NCBI RefSeq assembly: GCF_027580225.2
Contig: NC_073337.2
Location: forward strand, 14,180,001 to 14,244,000
Length of the DNA stretch: 64,000 nt
Origin: Misgurnus anguillicaudatus
Taxonomy: Eukaryota; Chordata; Actinopteri; Cypriniformes; Cobitidae
Direction of reading: 5' to 3'
Part shown: positions 49,101-60,348 of the stretch, piece after piece
Layout: the number at the start of each line of letters is the position of its first letter
How positions within the stretch are numbered: the first letter of the stretch is position 1
Made by a program: the position numbers and the translations under genes
Notes under the pieces: generated by a model
Seen by the model: the letters and a program-made list of their open reading frames with translations, nothing else
The model's database searches: none
Told to the model about the DNA's origin: nothing

Positions 49101-52100
49101 TCTGTTGGATGCCACGTTGGGGATGTTGGTGATCTGGTTGGCGGTGACGGTGGTTTCCAAGCTAGTGGAGTACAGACAGTTAACACTACTAAAGTTTGGA
49201 GAGTATGGTGAGTTAAATTGATGCCAAATCTTTTTTTAATGTTTTAATTAAAGTACTAATTCTTACAGCTAAACACCAGTTTTATCTTTAAAGTTTACTT
49301 TTAGAGCTGCTCTATCCACTCATGATTTCCTTCACATGTTTACATGACTAACTATGACTCACTTTATATATCACAAATAAATCTGTAACCTGTTTATAAA
49401 ACACTTTAGGGTGCCCAATAAATCATGGGTGACAAATTACATCTGCAAACAAGTTATTTGTATAGGCATGAATAGACAAGCATGATGCTGCACCCACACT
49501 TTATATGCGTGTCATATAAAGGCTGCTGACATTTCAATAAACAATATATTACTCATTGCAAAGACTGTTTGTTGTGTCTGTTTTGAGTTCTGTATATGTC
49601 CACCAGATGGCGCCATGTGTTATATTTTTCCAGGAAAGTTTGGGTAGTTTTCCCACACTTGCTTTTGTTTCTCTGAGGGATTCCCTTGGTGAAGCACCAT
49701 AGTAATAACATAATACACAAGTGCACATACACTCACACACAGAACAGATGGGGTACACCCACTGTTTCAAATGAATTTGGCCAGACGAAAGTTTGTGACT
49801 GCCTTTCTGCTTAGGTCAGATTTTGAATTCTTGTTTGGTTTCACATTAAATTGATCTGAATTTGTGGAAGCTTAAAATCTTAAAAAAGTCTTTTGATATG
49901 TCCCCTTTAATTTATTTTACAGTGTGTTGCTTTACACATTTTGCTAATCTAAAGTGCCGTTTTTCCATCTATACACTCTGATATAGTGGAAAGTAAAATA
50001 TTTGGTTTTTGCTTAAGCCTATTGCCAACAAGCCTGCATATTCACTCAAACGTTCACTTTATACGCCTTTGCTTTATTACATTTCACTAGATATGTCTTA
50101 AAGAGGTCTGGTCTATTTGGCCACGTTCACAATGTAGCCCATATACGACTTTTTTTCACAAATGTGACCCATATCTAATCTTCTGCTGACCATCTGAACA
50201 GCACAAATCTGTGGTCCTGAATCTGATCCATATGTGATGTATTGCAATGCGACTTGAATGAGACTGAACATCCATGTCACATTTCATTTACGTCATTGAA
50301 ATGCGACAGACGTCACAATTCTGCTCTGGAGAAGGCAGGAAGATTAAAATCACAATGGCAGATTGGACATTTCCTTAAAAATTGCTAAACACATGCTAAC
50401 ATGAGCAGCATACTTGTTTAGTACACTGCGTCTGACATCACGTTTTCTTCTACACATGCGGTCACTTCTGGTCTGTATACGGTTCACACGTAAGACTGTT
50501 GGCAGATGCATTTAAATGATAATGTGAACAACAGTGCAAAAAAAATAATTGGGGGATTTCGGCAAAAAATCCAAAATGAGCATTGAGATGTGCAGTGTGA
50601 ACTAAGTCTATGATCTCATATATTCATCACATTTTCATTGTTTAGCTTTCTGTAGTATTTGGAGTGCATGACACAGCAATGACATTTTGATTCCTAGGGA
50701 ACACACATACTGATAAATCCTTGAATGTATGTTGCATAAATTGAAATGTAGTGTAATAAATCTCTCTCTTTTTTTTTGCTTTTAGGTGACCCTCCTCGTG
50801 TTGTTGCCTGGTTGGCTCAGAGCCTTGTGTATTTATTCATCATTGCTGTGGAGAAAAGTGTGGTCACTCTGGTACTGCTCATTCCTGGGTGGACCAGGGT
50901 AAGATAAACACAATACACGCACAATTTAAGTTTCTAACAGACTCACCCAGTGAGCAATACTTTCTCCTGCAATATTTATAGTACCACATGATCTGGAAAC
51001 TGATTAAATTTGTATTCGAGTAAGACTTCAAATGATAATATGTTATATTAGTAAATGTTTTCCTGTTAAACTTATTTTATTTGTGTGGAAAATAGTCAGT
51101 AGTATACAAAGTTCATTAATACATAGAAAGTTTTATTTTAGTTTTTGTTTCCTTTTTGTTTCTATATCAATATTTATTGACAATGGCAGTTTGTATTAAA
51201 GGACATATTTAAATTTGTGTAAAAAAATATGCATTTTTCCCTCTTTTATATATACTTTAAAGCAGAGGTCTCCAACATGGTGCCTACGGGTACCAGGTTG
51301 CCCACACAGAGTCATTCTATTAATAGCCTATATTTTTATATTTATTTATTACATATTTTTACATCAGCTTGGCTTCTTTAAGGTATGTTAACATTTTAAA
51401 CAATGATAAAACTAGTGCTGGGCAAAGATTAATCGTGATTAATCGCATACAAAATAAAAGTGATTATTAGTATAATATATAAGTGTGTGCTGTGTCTAAT
51501 TAATATGTATAAATATATACACACATTCATGTACGTATTTAAGAAACATTTACATGTTTATATATATTTTAGTGCTGGGCAAAGATTAATCGCGATTAAT
51601 CGCATACAAAATAAAAGTGATTTTTGGCATAATATATGAGTATGTGCTGTGTGTAATTATTATGTATAAATAAATACACACACATTCATGTATGTATTAA
51701 AGAAACATTTACATGTTTATATATATTTATTTATATTTTTATATATTCTATTATTAAAAATAAATTAAAAACAATTATATTTAAGTAAAACAATTCTGAA
51801 ATTACTATATGAATGTGTGTGTGTGTGTGTGGTTAAATATACACAATTATTAGACACAGTACACGCACATATATTATGCAAAAAATCACTTTTATTTTGT
51901 ATGCGATTAATCGCGATTAATCTTTGCCCAGCACTTATATTTTTTGTTATAATCTATATTAAATATAAATAAAAAAAGATAAAACAATTCTGAAATGAAT
52001 ATATAAATGTGTGTGTGGTTAAATATACATAATAATTAGACACAGTACACGCACATATATTATGCAAAAAAAATCACTTTTATTTTGTATGCGATTAATC

Positions 52101-55100
52101 GCGACTAATCTTTGCCCAGCACTAGAAAACATATCAACAAGTAAACTAAAATAAAATCAAGTTTTGAAAAAATAACTATTTTAAAAAAGTAGCCAAAAAA
52201 GTGTGGTTACTCTTGCTTACAAAAAGGTTGGAGACCCCTGCTTTTGAGTGTCTAAAAAAAAGGTCCACTATTAAACACTAACAGTAAATAATAAATGTTA
52301 GTATTTATTAGATGAATATTTACCTTTGTTAATGTTGACAACTTTGTGACAACTCTGTATGTATTGTAGCTGGAAGAGGAAGTGTTGGACTACATCCCAA
52401 ACCCACAGCTGGAGTTAGCCATCGTCATGCTTATTGTGCCATTCGTTGTTAATGTAAGTCTATCTATCTATCTATTGTATCTATTGCATCCTATCTGTCT
52501 GTCTGTCTCTCTGTCTGTCTATCTGTCTGTCTGTCTATCTGTCGATCTAATCTATCTTCTCTGTAATATGTAGATAAATTTGTGTAAATGTTTGTATCCG
52601 TTTCAGTCTATTATGTTCTGGGTGGTGGACAGTTTAACAATGAGGAAGTATAAGAAGACGACATCTCTGGAAGGTTCACGTGACAGTGCAAAGCAAGTAG
52701 AGGTGCCAAGTGTGTGCGGTGATGAAGCTGAGGTGAGAATATTTAACAAATATTTCAATAAATACCTGTAAGTCCATCTACAGTAATCAAACAGATTACA
52801 TAGACTGTTTTTATGAATGTTTAGATTTTCCATTTGAATCTTAAAATTTAAAGGTATAATATGTACATTTTCACCACCAGAGGTCCCTATTACACTATAA
52901 CACAATAACAAAGGCGACACCTTCCAGAGACATATGGAGTTCGCTAGTCATGTTCAGGGATTAGTGTTTATTAACCTGTGCGTTTGATCGCATTATTTTA
53001 TGCCATCGTAATGAATTAGCTGCAAGAACAGCTGCGTGTTAGATGCTGTATAACCGTCACTTTCGTCCACACGTGTTGCCATAGTTTCTACAATCAGAAA
53101 CTGAGAATAGCATGGATATTAAGTCACTAAAAATGTGACAATTACAAGGAAGATAAAGAACGAGCCATTATTTAAAACAGTAATTTACAAATTCTTGGGA
53201 ACATTTGTGATAACATAAGGACACAGCTGCTTTAAATATTTTGCACTGTTCAAGTGATTTTTGATATTTTATTACATAAATCTTACATATTTTAGTAATC
53301 CAACATATAATATCTGTATTTATTAAACAGCTTATTCACATTTTAGTAGCTGCAGCTCTAGCAGAACCAAACTAAATTTCTAAATGGTGTTTCTTCCAAT
53401 ACTAACAATCAGTCTAAACTTTTAGTTTTTAAACTGTCAAATATTAAAACAAATGTCATTTTTACTATTGTTGCTATAAATCATTATTTGTATCGGACGA
53501 TAATGGCATTAAATTACCTAAATTTGCCGATCTCATGAACTGATCTTTCTGTTTACTTTTGTCATCATATGGATCCTGAATGCAGCTGCAATTATAGAAA
53601 CATTTTTACGTAGTGCAAGCATTTTTATAACCGGTTGCTCATGTGCGACGTGCAGATTTGTATTTCTCTCTCTGCCTTTACAGAGATATGTGTATTTTCT
53701 ATGAGGACGCGCTCCAGCCAACAGCGTGGCGCGTCTTCACATCCCGATCAAACTGCGTATACAACACACATCTATCGCGGACAATTGCATCCTCATGCCA
53801 AAAGTTTATTATTTGCATGCGTTTTTAAATTTTGACAGTTTTAAGTTTCATTTTCCTCACAGCTGCTCTTGCCTGCGTACACCCACCGTGTGCACACAGC
53901 AGCCTGTCATCAGTGCATGTGAACAGAGTGATCTCTCTCACGTCTTAAAGCTACAGTAACCTAATTCATCTCTCAATAAAATTAATAAAATATAACAAAG
54001 GCAACATCTGTGGTATTACTTTATCTAGAAAACAGTTACAGTCATCAAAGAGCTTGCATATTAGCTTAAAAAAAATCGGAATTGGTATCGGCCGATCATG
54101 AAGATAACAAATCAGTAATCTGTATCGCCTGCAAAAATCCTAATGTCATTTTTAACCCAGCATGTGTTCTGTCCAATATTTACCCATTATGGGTCAAAAA
54201 TAACCCAGACATTTTTAGAGTGTACTCTGCATCCAAAACTGCCTATTTTCATACTAAATAGTAAGCAAAAAACAGTAGGCAAGGCGAGTAGTATGTTTGT
54301 GTTGTACAGTAAGCTAAAAGTACCCGAATGATCTACTGCTTCCGGCAAGATCCTGAAGTGTTAATTCGATGGACACTTTACTATCCCGTGAGCCCGTGGG
54401 AGAGGAATTATCCAACAAAGCAGACGAGGCATTGTTTTATTAAAAAATGTCTGAAAGCGGTAATGTGATCTGTAATCATATTCATACTATATAAACTAAA
54501 ACTATAAACTTATAACTATAAATTATACACTTTTAACTATTTAACTATTTTTAACATTACTGATATAGAAAATGTGGGTGTTTGCACATTGGTTTTAAAA
54601 TCCAGGAAAATGTGAGTCAGAAAAATTCCTAATCATGACCCCCTTCCTTTTATCTGTCCCTCTGGTCATTTCATCCCTCTTTAGTTTATTTTAAGTGTGT
54701 TTATTAGTTCATGCTGAATCTTACATGTAATGTGAATTGAAATCTGAGAGCTGTTTGAAATGTTTTTTGTTTTGTTTCCCAGTGTCATATATGAATAGTT
54801 TGATTGTGTACTGTATATTGTGTTGTATGCTTCCTCTTGAATGCTGGGATTGTATTTCATGAATCCAGTTACAGACCTTTCTGTTTCTTCCAATGACAAG
54901 CAATCTTTCCACAGGCCAGTGACCTCAAGAGCCAAGTGGTCTCAATTTGTTGGGGGCTTTCTCCTTGTTTTCCTCTTTTCTCTACCATTGTTTTCAATCT
55001 TTTATTGACACCCCCAGTTTTGGTTGTTTGCCAACCATCCACAATTTATCCATTTGTTCAGAAGGATCATTGACATTTAGGATGTTTCCATAAGCTCATG

Positions 55101-55400
55101 CTATGGAGAATGAGGGCAGATCTGCGAAAATAAGTAGACGTGCATTGTGGGCACATTAAACTGATTTTATCATTGCTGGAAATCACCATAAAGTCTCATC
55201 TGTTTTACACTTAATAGATTTATGCATCTGTTATGTGACCTGATTCACATCCGAATGGGAAAATGTTTGTCTGACAAGGCTGCTGAGCTGATCTCAGATT
55301 GTTGTGTGTTTGTGTGTAGGTGCTGCTGAAGATAGATGAAGATGATTCAGTCTGTTACGACGATGAAGAGCACATTACAACAGAAAGGGAAAAATTATGA
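39963..55400 (+). CDS. tmem110l: STIMATE/TMEM110-like ER membrane protein, complete
   Basis: Eight coding exons: 39963-40113, 48778-48826, 48916-49011, 49086-49207, 50786-50898, 52370-52453, 52607-52732 and 55320-55400. They total 822 nt (273 residues plus stop) with consistent phases and GT-AG introns. STIMATE (TMEM110) proteins are multipass ER membrane proteins that promote STIM1 activation and store-operated calcium entry at ER-plasma membrane contacts. Diagnostic blocks are FLQGLL-like [15 protein letters not shown] (TM1, about 36-50), [17 protein letters not shown] (about 61-76), [19 protein letters not shown] (about 94-112), KFGEYGDP and [13 protein letters not shown] followed by MFWVVD. 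About five hydrophobic segments fall near 31-50, 72-92, 96-122, 145-172 and 193-213. The C-terminal tail is acidic ([12 protein letters not shown]) and lacks the basic tail I recall in human STIMATE (294 residues). A divergent paralogue is likelier than the orthologue. Confidence 0.93.
40765..41044. mobile_element. CACTGTAAAACC foldback MITE
   Basis: 280 bp with long near-perfect arms (AACCTAAAAGTTAACTCAAC; TTAAGTTAACTGTTAGGTTT). Confidence 0.75.
41181..41373. mobile_element. 193-bp hAT MITE
   Basis: Ends CAGGGGTATCCAATCCTGCT and AGCAGGATTGGACACCCCTG, flanked by a perfect 8-bp duplication CAGTAACT (41173-41180, 41374-41381). Confidence 0.88.
41555..42846. mobile_element. THAP-type (ISL2EU-like) deleted DNA transposon, copy 2
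   Basis: 1292 bp, inverted relative to copy 1 (16020-17310), same ends AGGGCTTATTCG and AT on both sides. The THAP-like start on the plus strand is better kept: from ATG 41692 it reads [18 protein letters not shown], then [10 protein letters not shown], before a stop. The second protein start is on the minus strand (42706, [15 protein letters not shown]). The nested unit occupies 42041-42565. Confidence 0.72.
42041..42565. mobile_element. unit nested in the THAP-type element, copy 2
   Basis: Ends AAGGGCCGTTCACGTAG and ATGTGAACGGCGCTT; the same insertion as in copy 1. Confidence 0.6.
43312..43466. mobile_element. foldback MITE
   Basis: ATTCATTTCAATTTCTTGAC and GTCAAGAAAGCTGAAATGAAT, with CTAGTGAGGAGTTGCT and its inverse. 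Confidence 0.65.
43635..43712 (-). repeat. tRNA-derived SINE head fragment
   Basis: The minus strand reads GGCACTTGGTAGAGCATTGC, then AAGAGTTCGATGTATC, recalling A and B boxes of a tRNA-derived SINE. A functional tRNA fold is not preserved. Confidence 0.5.
43763..45020. mobile_element. GGGTGGTTTCCC element interrupted by a 1-kb element
   Basis: The left part (GGGTGGTTTCCCAGACAG to about 43985) matches the intact copy at 46881-47103. The displaced right end GGAAACCACCACAAAATG lies at 45011. The inserted element runs 43988-45008. Confidence 0.7.
43988..45008. mobile_element. ATGAAGAGTTTGGTTCCAAA element
   Basis: Ends ATGAAGAGTTTGGTTCCAAA and the complement of TTTTGGAACCAAACTCTTCAT; about 1.02 kb; TA-type flanks. 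Interior open frames (60-63 codons) have no recognised domain. Confidence 0.7.
45336..45440 (+). repeat. tRNA-derived SINE fragment
   Basis: TTGGTAAAGCATTGCGTTAG followed by GGTTCGATTCCTAGGGAGC shows the A/B-box spacing of a tRNA head. GTATAGCTT resembles the start of the SINE body. A more decayed piece is at 50665-50740. Confidence 0.55.
46881..47103. mobile_element. GGGTGGTTTCCCGG element, intact copy
   Basis: About 223 bp, ends GGGTGGTTTCCCGGACAGCG and CTAATCGGGAAACCACCCC. Confidence 0.7.
47792..47980. mobile_element. CACTGTAAAAAGTG foldback MITE
   Basis: Arms GTTGGTTCAACTTAAAAAGT and ACTTTTTAAGTTGAACCAAC, plus TTGGTAACAC / GTGTTACCAA. Confidence 0.75.
48035..48356. repeat. fragment related to the CTCTTTCCCCGCC element
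   Basis: CTGGAAGGCATT and TCTGATCTCT pieces align with 57360-57480. It ends just before the next TTAA-flanked element. Confidence 0.45.
48361..48675. mobile_element. TTAA-flanked MITE, AGCAACACTAAAGAG family (copy 2)
   Basis: 315 bp, flanked by TTAA at 48357-48360 and 48676-48679, ending about 100 bp before STIMATE-like exon 2. Inverted relative to copy 1. Confidence 0.85.
48778..48826 (+). CDS. tmem110l: STIMATE-like exon 2
   Basis: 49-nt exon after TTTACAG. It encodes [16 protein letters not shown] plus two bases of Trp. The donor GTATTG is weak, but the frame and the family motif continue exactly into exon 3. Confidence 0.88.
48916..49011 (+). CDS. tmem110l: STIMATE-like exon 3
   Basis: 96 nt after CTGCAG and before GTAAGT. 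Encodes [20 protein letters not shown] and on to EDPCS, covering TM2. The intron before it is only 89 bp. Confidence 0.92.
49086..49207 (+). CDS. tmem110l: STIMATE-like exon 4
   Basis: 122 nt after TGCTGCAG and before GTGAGT. Encodes [15 protein letters not shown] to KFGEY, covering TM3 and a cytosolic or luminal loop. The intron before it is 74 bp. Confidence 0.93.
49208..50785 (+). other. STIMATE-like intron 4
   Basis: 1.6 kb. Holds a DNA-element-like stretch at about 50118-50608 (GGCCACGTTCACAATGTAGCCCAT left; GCAGTGTGAACTAAG right) and a decayed SINE piece. No gene. Confidence 0.55.
50786..50898 (+). CDS. tmem110l: STIMATE-like exon 5
   Basis: 113 nt after a polypyrimidine tract and TTTTAG, before GTAAGA. 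Encodes [17 protein letters not shown] to LLIPGWTR, a long hydrophobic stretch corresponding to TM4. Confidence 0.93.
51263..52240. mobile_element. GGTCTCCAA-type hAT-like element with self-nested insertion
   Basis: Ends CAGAGGTCTCCAACATGGT and GGTTGGAGACCCCTG. Flanks CTTTAAAG and CTTTTGAG are similar (6 of 8). It is split by the element at 51413-52124. Same family as 12267-12520. Confidence 0.65.
51413..52124. mobile_element. TAGTGCTGGGCAAAGATTAATC element inserted into its own kind
   Basis: Four copies of a roughly 45-bp end (GTGCTGGGCAAAGATTAATC): direct at 51413 and 51570, inverted ending at about 51936 and 52124. The inner full element (51570-51936) interrupts the outer one. Ends contain the palindrome ATTAATCGCGATTAAT. 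Confidence 0.8.
52370..52453 (+). CDS. tmem110l: STIMATE-like exon 6
   Basis: 84 nt after TTGTAG and before GTAAGT. Encodes [15 protein letters not shown] followed by [13 protein letters not shown], the start of TM5. A (TCTA/TCTG) microsatellite follows the donor almost at once. Confidence 0.93.
52455..52556. repeat. (TCTA/TCTG)n microsatellite
   Basis: Mixed TCTA and TCTG tetranucleotides immediately after exon 6. Confidence 0.9.
52607..52732 (+). CDS. tmem110l: STIMATE-like exon 7
   Basis: 126 nt after TTTCAG and before GTGAGA. Encodes [17 protein letters not shown], then a Ser-rich cytosolic tail ending CGDEAE. Confidence 0.92.
52733..55319 (+). other. STIMATE-like intron 7
   Basis: 2.6 kb. 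Includes AAGGTATAATATGTACATTTTC near 52853 (related to the TTAA element at 63613), TCGGCCGATCATG hAT-like debris near 54090 and a half AACCCAGC MITE (54150-54224). No exon. Confidence 0.5.
55320..55400 (+). CDS. tmem110l: STIMATE-like exon 8 (last)
   Basis: 81 nt after GTGTGTAG. Encodes an acidic 26-residue end ([17 protein letters not shown]...) and stops with TGA at 55398-55400. Confidence 0.88.
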   Translation: MLLKIDEDDSVCYDDEEHITTEREKL

Positions 55401-56410
55401 GTTGGTATGGATGTTTAAAACACACTAATACAATTGAAAAGCTCAGATGAAAAACCCTCTAAGTGCATCTGACATGTTTTCTTGTAAAGGAGCTTTTTTA
55501 TCAAACACATATGTAACATGTATACATATATATGCATAGTACCAGTCAAAAGTTTCAATTTCTTACTGAAAATGTATGTAACATTTTGTAGTCACTACAC
55601 AATTACTATACCTCCATTCAAAATCATCGCAATATTGAATGTGTACATTTTTACCATATATTGTCAATTTATATTGAAAATCAAGATATTTGAAATATAA
55701 AATGGAGTATTTGAAGAGAAATAGTATTTAAATTATATAAGAGAAACATTATCTCCCACCTCCCCGTCCTTTAAAGTGGTGGTAAAGTTTGAACTCTTCA
55801 GAAGTTAACTAAAGTAGAGAAGCTCAGAGTAATAAGAGAGGAGGTGTGAATGGTTCTCCTGATTATAGTCATTTGGACTTTTTAATTTAAAGTCTAAACA
55901 GCTCAAGTCTCTACCTGTGATGAACACTTTGCTGTAAACACACGGTGACCACGTCTGCAGCTTTGACATGCTGGCATACATCATGTCATTATAGGAAATA
56001 GAAAACGACTTGTAAATATTCAGTATTTTGATTGAAAGGCCAAATTGGGGTGTTTTGCACCTAAAGTTTACACCCAAATATTGTACAGTACTCAGTTTTT
56101 AATAATTTGTGTTTTTGTATTATTACGCATTCACAGTAATGCACAGTGACATAATTTGATATACATTGCGAATGTATAGTATTTGTTTATATTTAAAGCT
56201 GTCAAATTATCCAGATTTTTTGAAATTGTAGTATTTACCATTTTAAGCATGCTAATGCAATTTCTTCATCTTTGTGTATCTTTTGATATTTCTTGGACAA
56301 TGATATTATGTCTTATTTTGATGTTACAGTTAGTAATCAAAATGTCACTATACAGTATCAAAGAAACATTACATACACATTTTGCAATAAAAGCACAGTC
56401 AAACTTTTTG
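55401..56410 (+). other. probable 3' UTR with polyadenylation signal
   Basis: No other gene is seen after the stop. The first convincing AATAAA downstream on this strand is at 56386-56391, giving a 3' UTR of about 1 kb. The stretch 56411-56866 shows nothing recognisable. Confidence 0.45.
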
Positions 56411-56866
56411 TTCATCCTGTTTATTCTCAAACAATCCCAGGAGATGGTTTTCAAAAGTTTTCTTATGAAACAGATAGTTATGGTCTTTGATGCTGATTGG
56501 TTAATACTGTATTTTGTCCATGCTAAAATAATGTGAAACACCTGTTCACTTAGCTGTGGTGCATTTCCCTATGCAGCTTCGCTAGCAGTATCTGTACTAT
56601 CATGGGTTATATAGCTGAAGGCTGCAGCTTTGAATTTGCTGGATTAAAATAAGCACTTCATTATGTAGTAATAGTTTTAAAAGTTCAAGTGAGTTTAATT
56701 GTGAGTCCACTATATGCAGAAACATACAGAAAGAACCAAATACTGTGTCCCATAGTGCTACATATTTAACAAATATAAACTTACATATAGCTAATCTGTA
56801 GAACCACAAAGACCACTGGATGGTGAATATATTGTGAAGTGATAAACATCACTGGTCTATCTTTAA

Positions 56867-58010
56867 AGAGCACTTGTTTCTTATTTTGTGTATTTGGTAT
56901 AATACAATGTGTTCGCGTGGTTTATGTTTAAAAAAACATTGTTTTCCACCTACCACACAGTTTTGTAGCTCCAGATTTCGCTCTCTTCCTATTGACCGTT
57001 TCAGCAGTAACAACATAAACAAGCGGCTGTCGTGGTCTGCACGTAACTTCCGGTAAACTCCGCTATATATATAATAAATAACAGCAAAGTTCTTTAAACG
57101 TAGTTTATTTATATAACCAGCAAAAAAAACACACGTAGATTACATAGGCAACCAAAACATTTGTTATTTTCGACGAGGTATTTGTTCAGTTTAGCAACTA
57201 GTCAGACCATTAACTCTTTCCCCGCCATTGACGAGATATCTCATCAATTAAGAGAAAACGCTTCCCCCGTCTTTCCACAATACCGCTATTATCCACCAGG
57301 TGGTGCACTTCCGCAACTTATACAACCCGGAAGTAGCGCCTCACGTGAAAGAGAAAGAACTCTGTGTATGTTTTAAAGATCGCTCTGCATCTGATCTCTA
57401 TCAAAAGTCCTGATATATTGTTTGTTTATATATTTAAAGAAGAACATTTTCTGGAAGGCATTAAACTTTTGTGAAAATCATGAAAAATGCTGGCGCTGGC
57501 TGGCAACTTTTTTTAAAAACGCTGGCGGGGAAAGAGTTAAAAAAACAAAACCGGAAGTAAAGTTCGGATTCTGGCATGTATCGAGTCAGCGCACGTGCGT
57601 CCGATGAAACCGTCTATAACGCACATATTTGAAAAGCTCTGTGTCTCTGATTGGCCAGCTAATACGTTGTGATTGGCCTGTATACTTCTGACGTCAGCCG
57701 GAAACGTGACCCTCCTTACCATGTTTGAAAGATTCGGTTGTGAACAGGAGTTAACTTACAGGCTGTGAGTCTGAAGCGGGATGAATTATGATAATGTCGG
57801 TCTTGTCGACATTACCAATCCCAGGAAGTAAACTGTTGCCTACAATGCGTGTGTTTGTTGTAGTCTAAGAAAAGAGATTTACATTGGAGAAGATAACTCG
57901 CGTCATCGTTTACTTTGGGGTTTGTACCTCTTGCATATCGTTAACATGTACTAACACACACTTACATAGCAAAGGAAATTTTAAATCATGAATCGGACAA
58001 TAGGTGCTCT
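56867..58010. mobile_element. 1.1-kb TTAA-flanked element, AGAGCAC ends
   Basis: Ends AGAGCAC and GTGCTCT with TTAA at 56863-56866 and 58011-58014. CpG-containing interior, no transposase. Contains a nested TTAA element. Confidence 0.75.
57214..57536. mobile_element. nested TTAA-flanked element, CTCTTTCCCCGCC ends
   Basis: 323 bp, ends CTCTTTCCCCGCC and GGCGGGGAAAGAG, TTAA at 57210-57213 and 57537-57540, within the AGAGCAC element. Confidence 0.8.
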
Positions 58011-59134
58011 TTAAAATATGGGCAATCCTCAAACCCATTAACTATAGTTGGCTCACGGGTGGGCCCAAATATGTTTACTTGTCTATTAAACCTTTTATAT
58101 CCTAGTTCAAAACTAAAATAATCTTGACAAACTATTTATTGATGGAAAGCTCTGTCTAGTTTTCAAATTTCATCAACGTTTTGCGAAATGTTTAACGTAG
58201 TGAGAATATTTTCTAAAATGTCACGGGCCCAAATGTGGGCCCAATTTTGTTTACATGTTTATAACACTTATTATCCCATTCTAATTCCAAAATAATACTG
58301 ACAAACTGCATATGGATGGAAAGCTTTAATATTGTAGTTTTCATATTTTATCACCATTTTGAGAAAAGAATCAGACAGTGAGAGTAATTTTCTAAAATGT
58401 CATGGTATTACACAGGGCCAGATTAACACTTTGTTATACCCTGGGCAACAATATTCAAGGGCCCCATCATCACGACCCAGGATCACCATAATATGGTCAT
58501 ATACAGAATATATTACTGTAATATACAGTAAATATACTCAATACTTCAAATTCAAACTGTCATGAGGTGTATTTTGATTTACAAATATTTAAATGCTCAT
58601 ACAAATGCACTACCATTGTCTAAAAATGAAAATAGGTTTTTACTTAATTATTATTACAAGACCATCATATAGCCTAATATTAGACACCCAAAACAAAGTG
58701 AAGAAAATGATCTTTAATCTGCAAGTCTGAACTGAACATCAACGCAGACATGAATTTCCTCACAGAAGTTTAAGGTAATATAGGCTACATCTTGAACGTA
58801 GATACAAATGAACACAGAAAAAGGAAGTTTAACACTATGAAGCACAAGCAAACATGCTGGAAGGCAGCTAAAAACCATCAGGACATAAACACCGGCTTAT
58901 TTTATTTTATTGGAGCCTTACCTCCAGATAAAGTAATAAACTGGATTGATGATTTAAATGTTGTTTACTCACATGTGTGTTGTGAACTCTCCGGATTTTA
59001 TGTTGTGCACTGCTCCACTCGTTCACTTCTCCACATGGTCGGTTTGTTTACAGTGTCGCGTGAGCAGCTACACTGCAGGTTCGATTTGGCGCTAAGCAGA
59101 CCCTTTGGTGATGTCAAATTACCGCGAGAGCGAT

Positions 59135-59530
59135 TCAAATCAGATTTCTCCATATGATAACTGCAATCGCTCTCGTGGTACTTTGCTGTAACTCGCCTGT
59201 GGGTTCTTGTGGGGCCACACCAGTCTGCTCCCCAGTCACTTTCGCGCTATGGTTACTATGGTAATTTGATTTCATACGCCGATCGGATCGCGCAGATGGC
59301 TGCGTATCACGTAGACTACACCACTGTTTATACTTTACATTTTCTGTGTTTCTGATGTCATTTTCCTTTTTTAATTTCCGCTTCGCGCTCCCACTTAGCT
59401 TCTCTATGTCTTTTTTTTCTGTTGTAGCAACGCCTTGCGTCACGTAACGCTCGGCGAACCTTTGACCCACCTCATGCGGACTGACCATGACCAATGAGGA
59501 GAGGGTCTTAACTTGAGGCCCTCTCTTCAT
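59135..59530 (-). pseudogene. possible hAT transposase N-terminal relic
   Basis: 131-codon minus-strand frame. The segment KLSGSAKRKLKKEN resembles the basic KxSGAxKRKxKKE start of ZMYM1-like hAT transposases of fish. No finger or catalytic core is seen. Confidence 0.4.
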
Positions 59531-59549
59531 TGGTCAGTCCGCATGAGAC
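59471..59549. repeat. hairpin in the hAT element
   Basis: CATGCGGACTGACCATGACCAATGA pairs approximately with TCATTGGTCAGTCCGCATGA; ACCCTCTC/GAGAGGGT continues the stem. Confidence 0.7.
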
Positions 59550-59570
59550 TGACTCTCAACCGCTCTCAAC

Positions 59571-60348
59571 CACTGATCTATATAAATGACTGGATTGCGC
59601 ATGACGTCACAGCTGTGAAGCCACCGCGCCGCCATGTTGGTATACCCAAACATTCTATTAAATCAATGGACGCGATCAGATTTTAATGATAAAACATCAC
59701 TTTACTAGTCTTTGTTTTTATATCTGAAGTTACCCTGTACATTATTACAGCACAAACGTCCTAAGCATGTACATAGTTATTTACTGAAAGTTGTACACTT
59801 TAGTTTTTAATCAGTTATTATACATTCATCTTCATTTCAGTATCAGATCAGCAGACAGACCGCAGCATATTTAGTATTAATGACAAACGTGCTCATTCTG
59901 AAATCTAAATAAATAATCATACTTTGTATGTGTATGCAATAATTTGCTGGTTTTATGTTATCTAAACTTACAAGTTACCTCAACTTATTTAGATAAATAA
60001 CGCTGAACGTGTAACTGAATGTCAAAAAAAATACTTTATTTATAGCCGTGTCATTAACAGAACGCAGCATACACACTCACCTTAACGTTTTTTTATAAAT
60101 CAATTTCCCTGCCCGATTAAAGCATAAACATTGCAAATAACACCAGAATTAACAGTTAATTTACGTACACATATCCTAAAATAAACCTGAAAAGCGGGTG
60201 AATTTATAACATGATTTTGAATGGAAGTCAATGACGCCGTCTGCCGGTTGGGCATACCAAGATGGCGGCTCGAACTCTGTGCTGGCTTCACTTTACGCTG
60301 TTACGTTAAGCGTTCTATGCACAATCCAGTCATTTATATAGATCAGTG
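59571..60348. mobile_element. 778-bp hAT element nested in the 2.1-kb hAT
   Basis: Ends CACTGATCTATATAAATGAC and GTCATTTATATAGATCAGTG, flanked by CTCTCAAC (59563-59570, 60349-60356). Subterminal CGCCGCCATGTTGGTATACC and its inverse. Contains TGACGTCA. Confidence 0.85.

Noticed and set aside
56183..56536. 117-codon plus-strand frame after the STIMATE-like gene
   Set aside because: AT-rich, overlaps the predicted polyadenylation signal and another frame on the opposite strand; no domain.
58792..59157. 121-codon plus-strand frame
   Set aside because: Lies inside the 2.1-kb hAT element, without a known domain.
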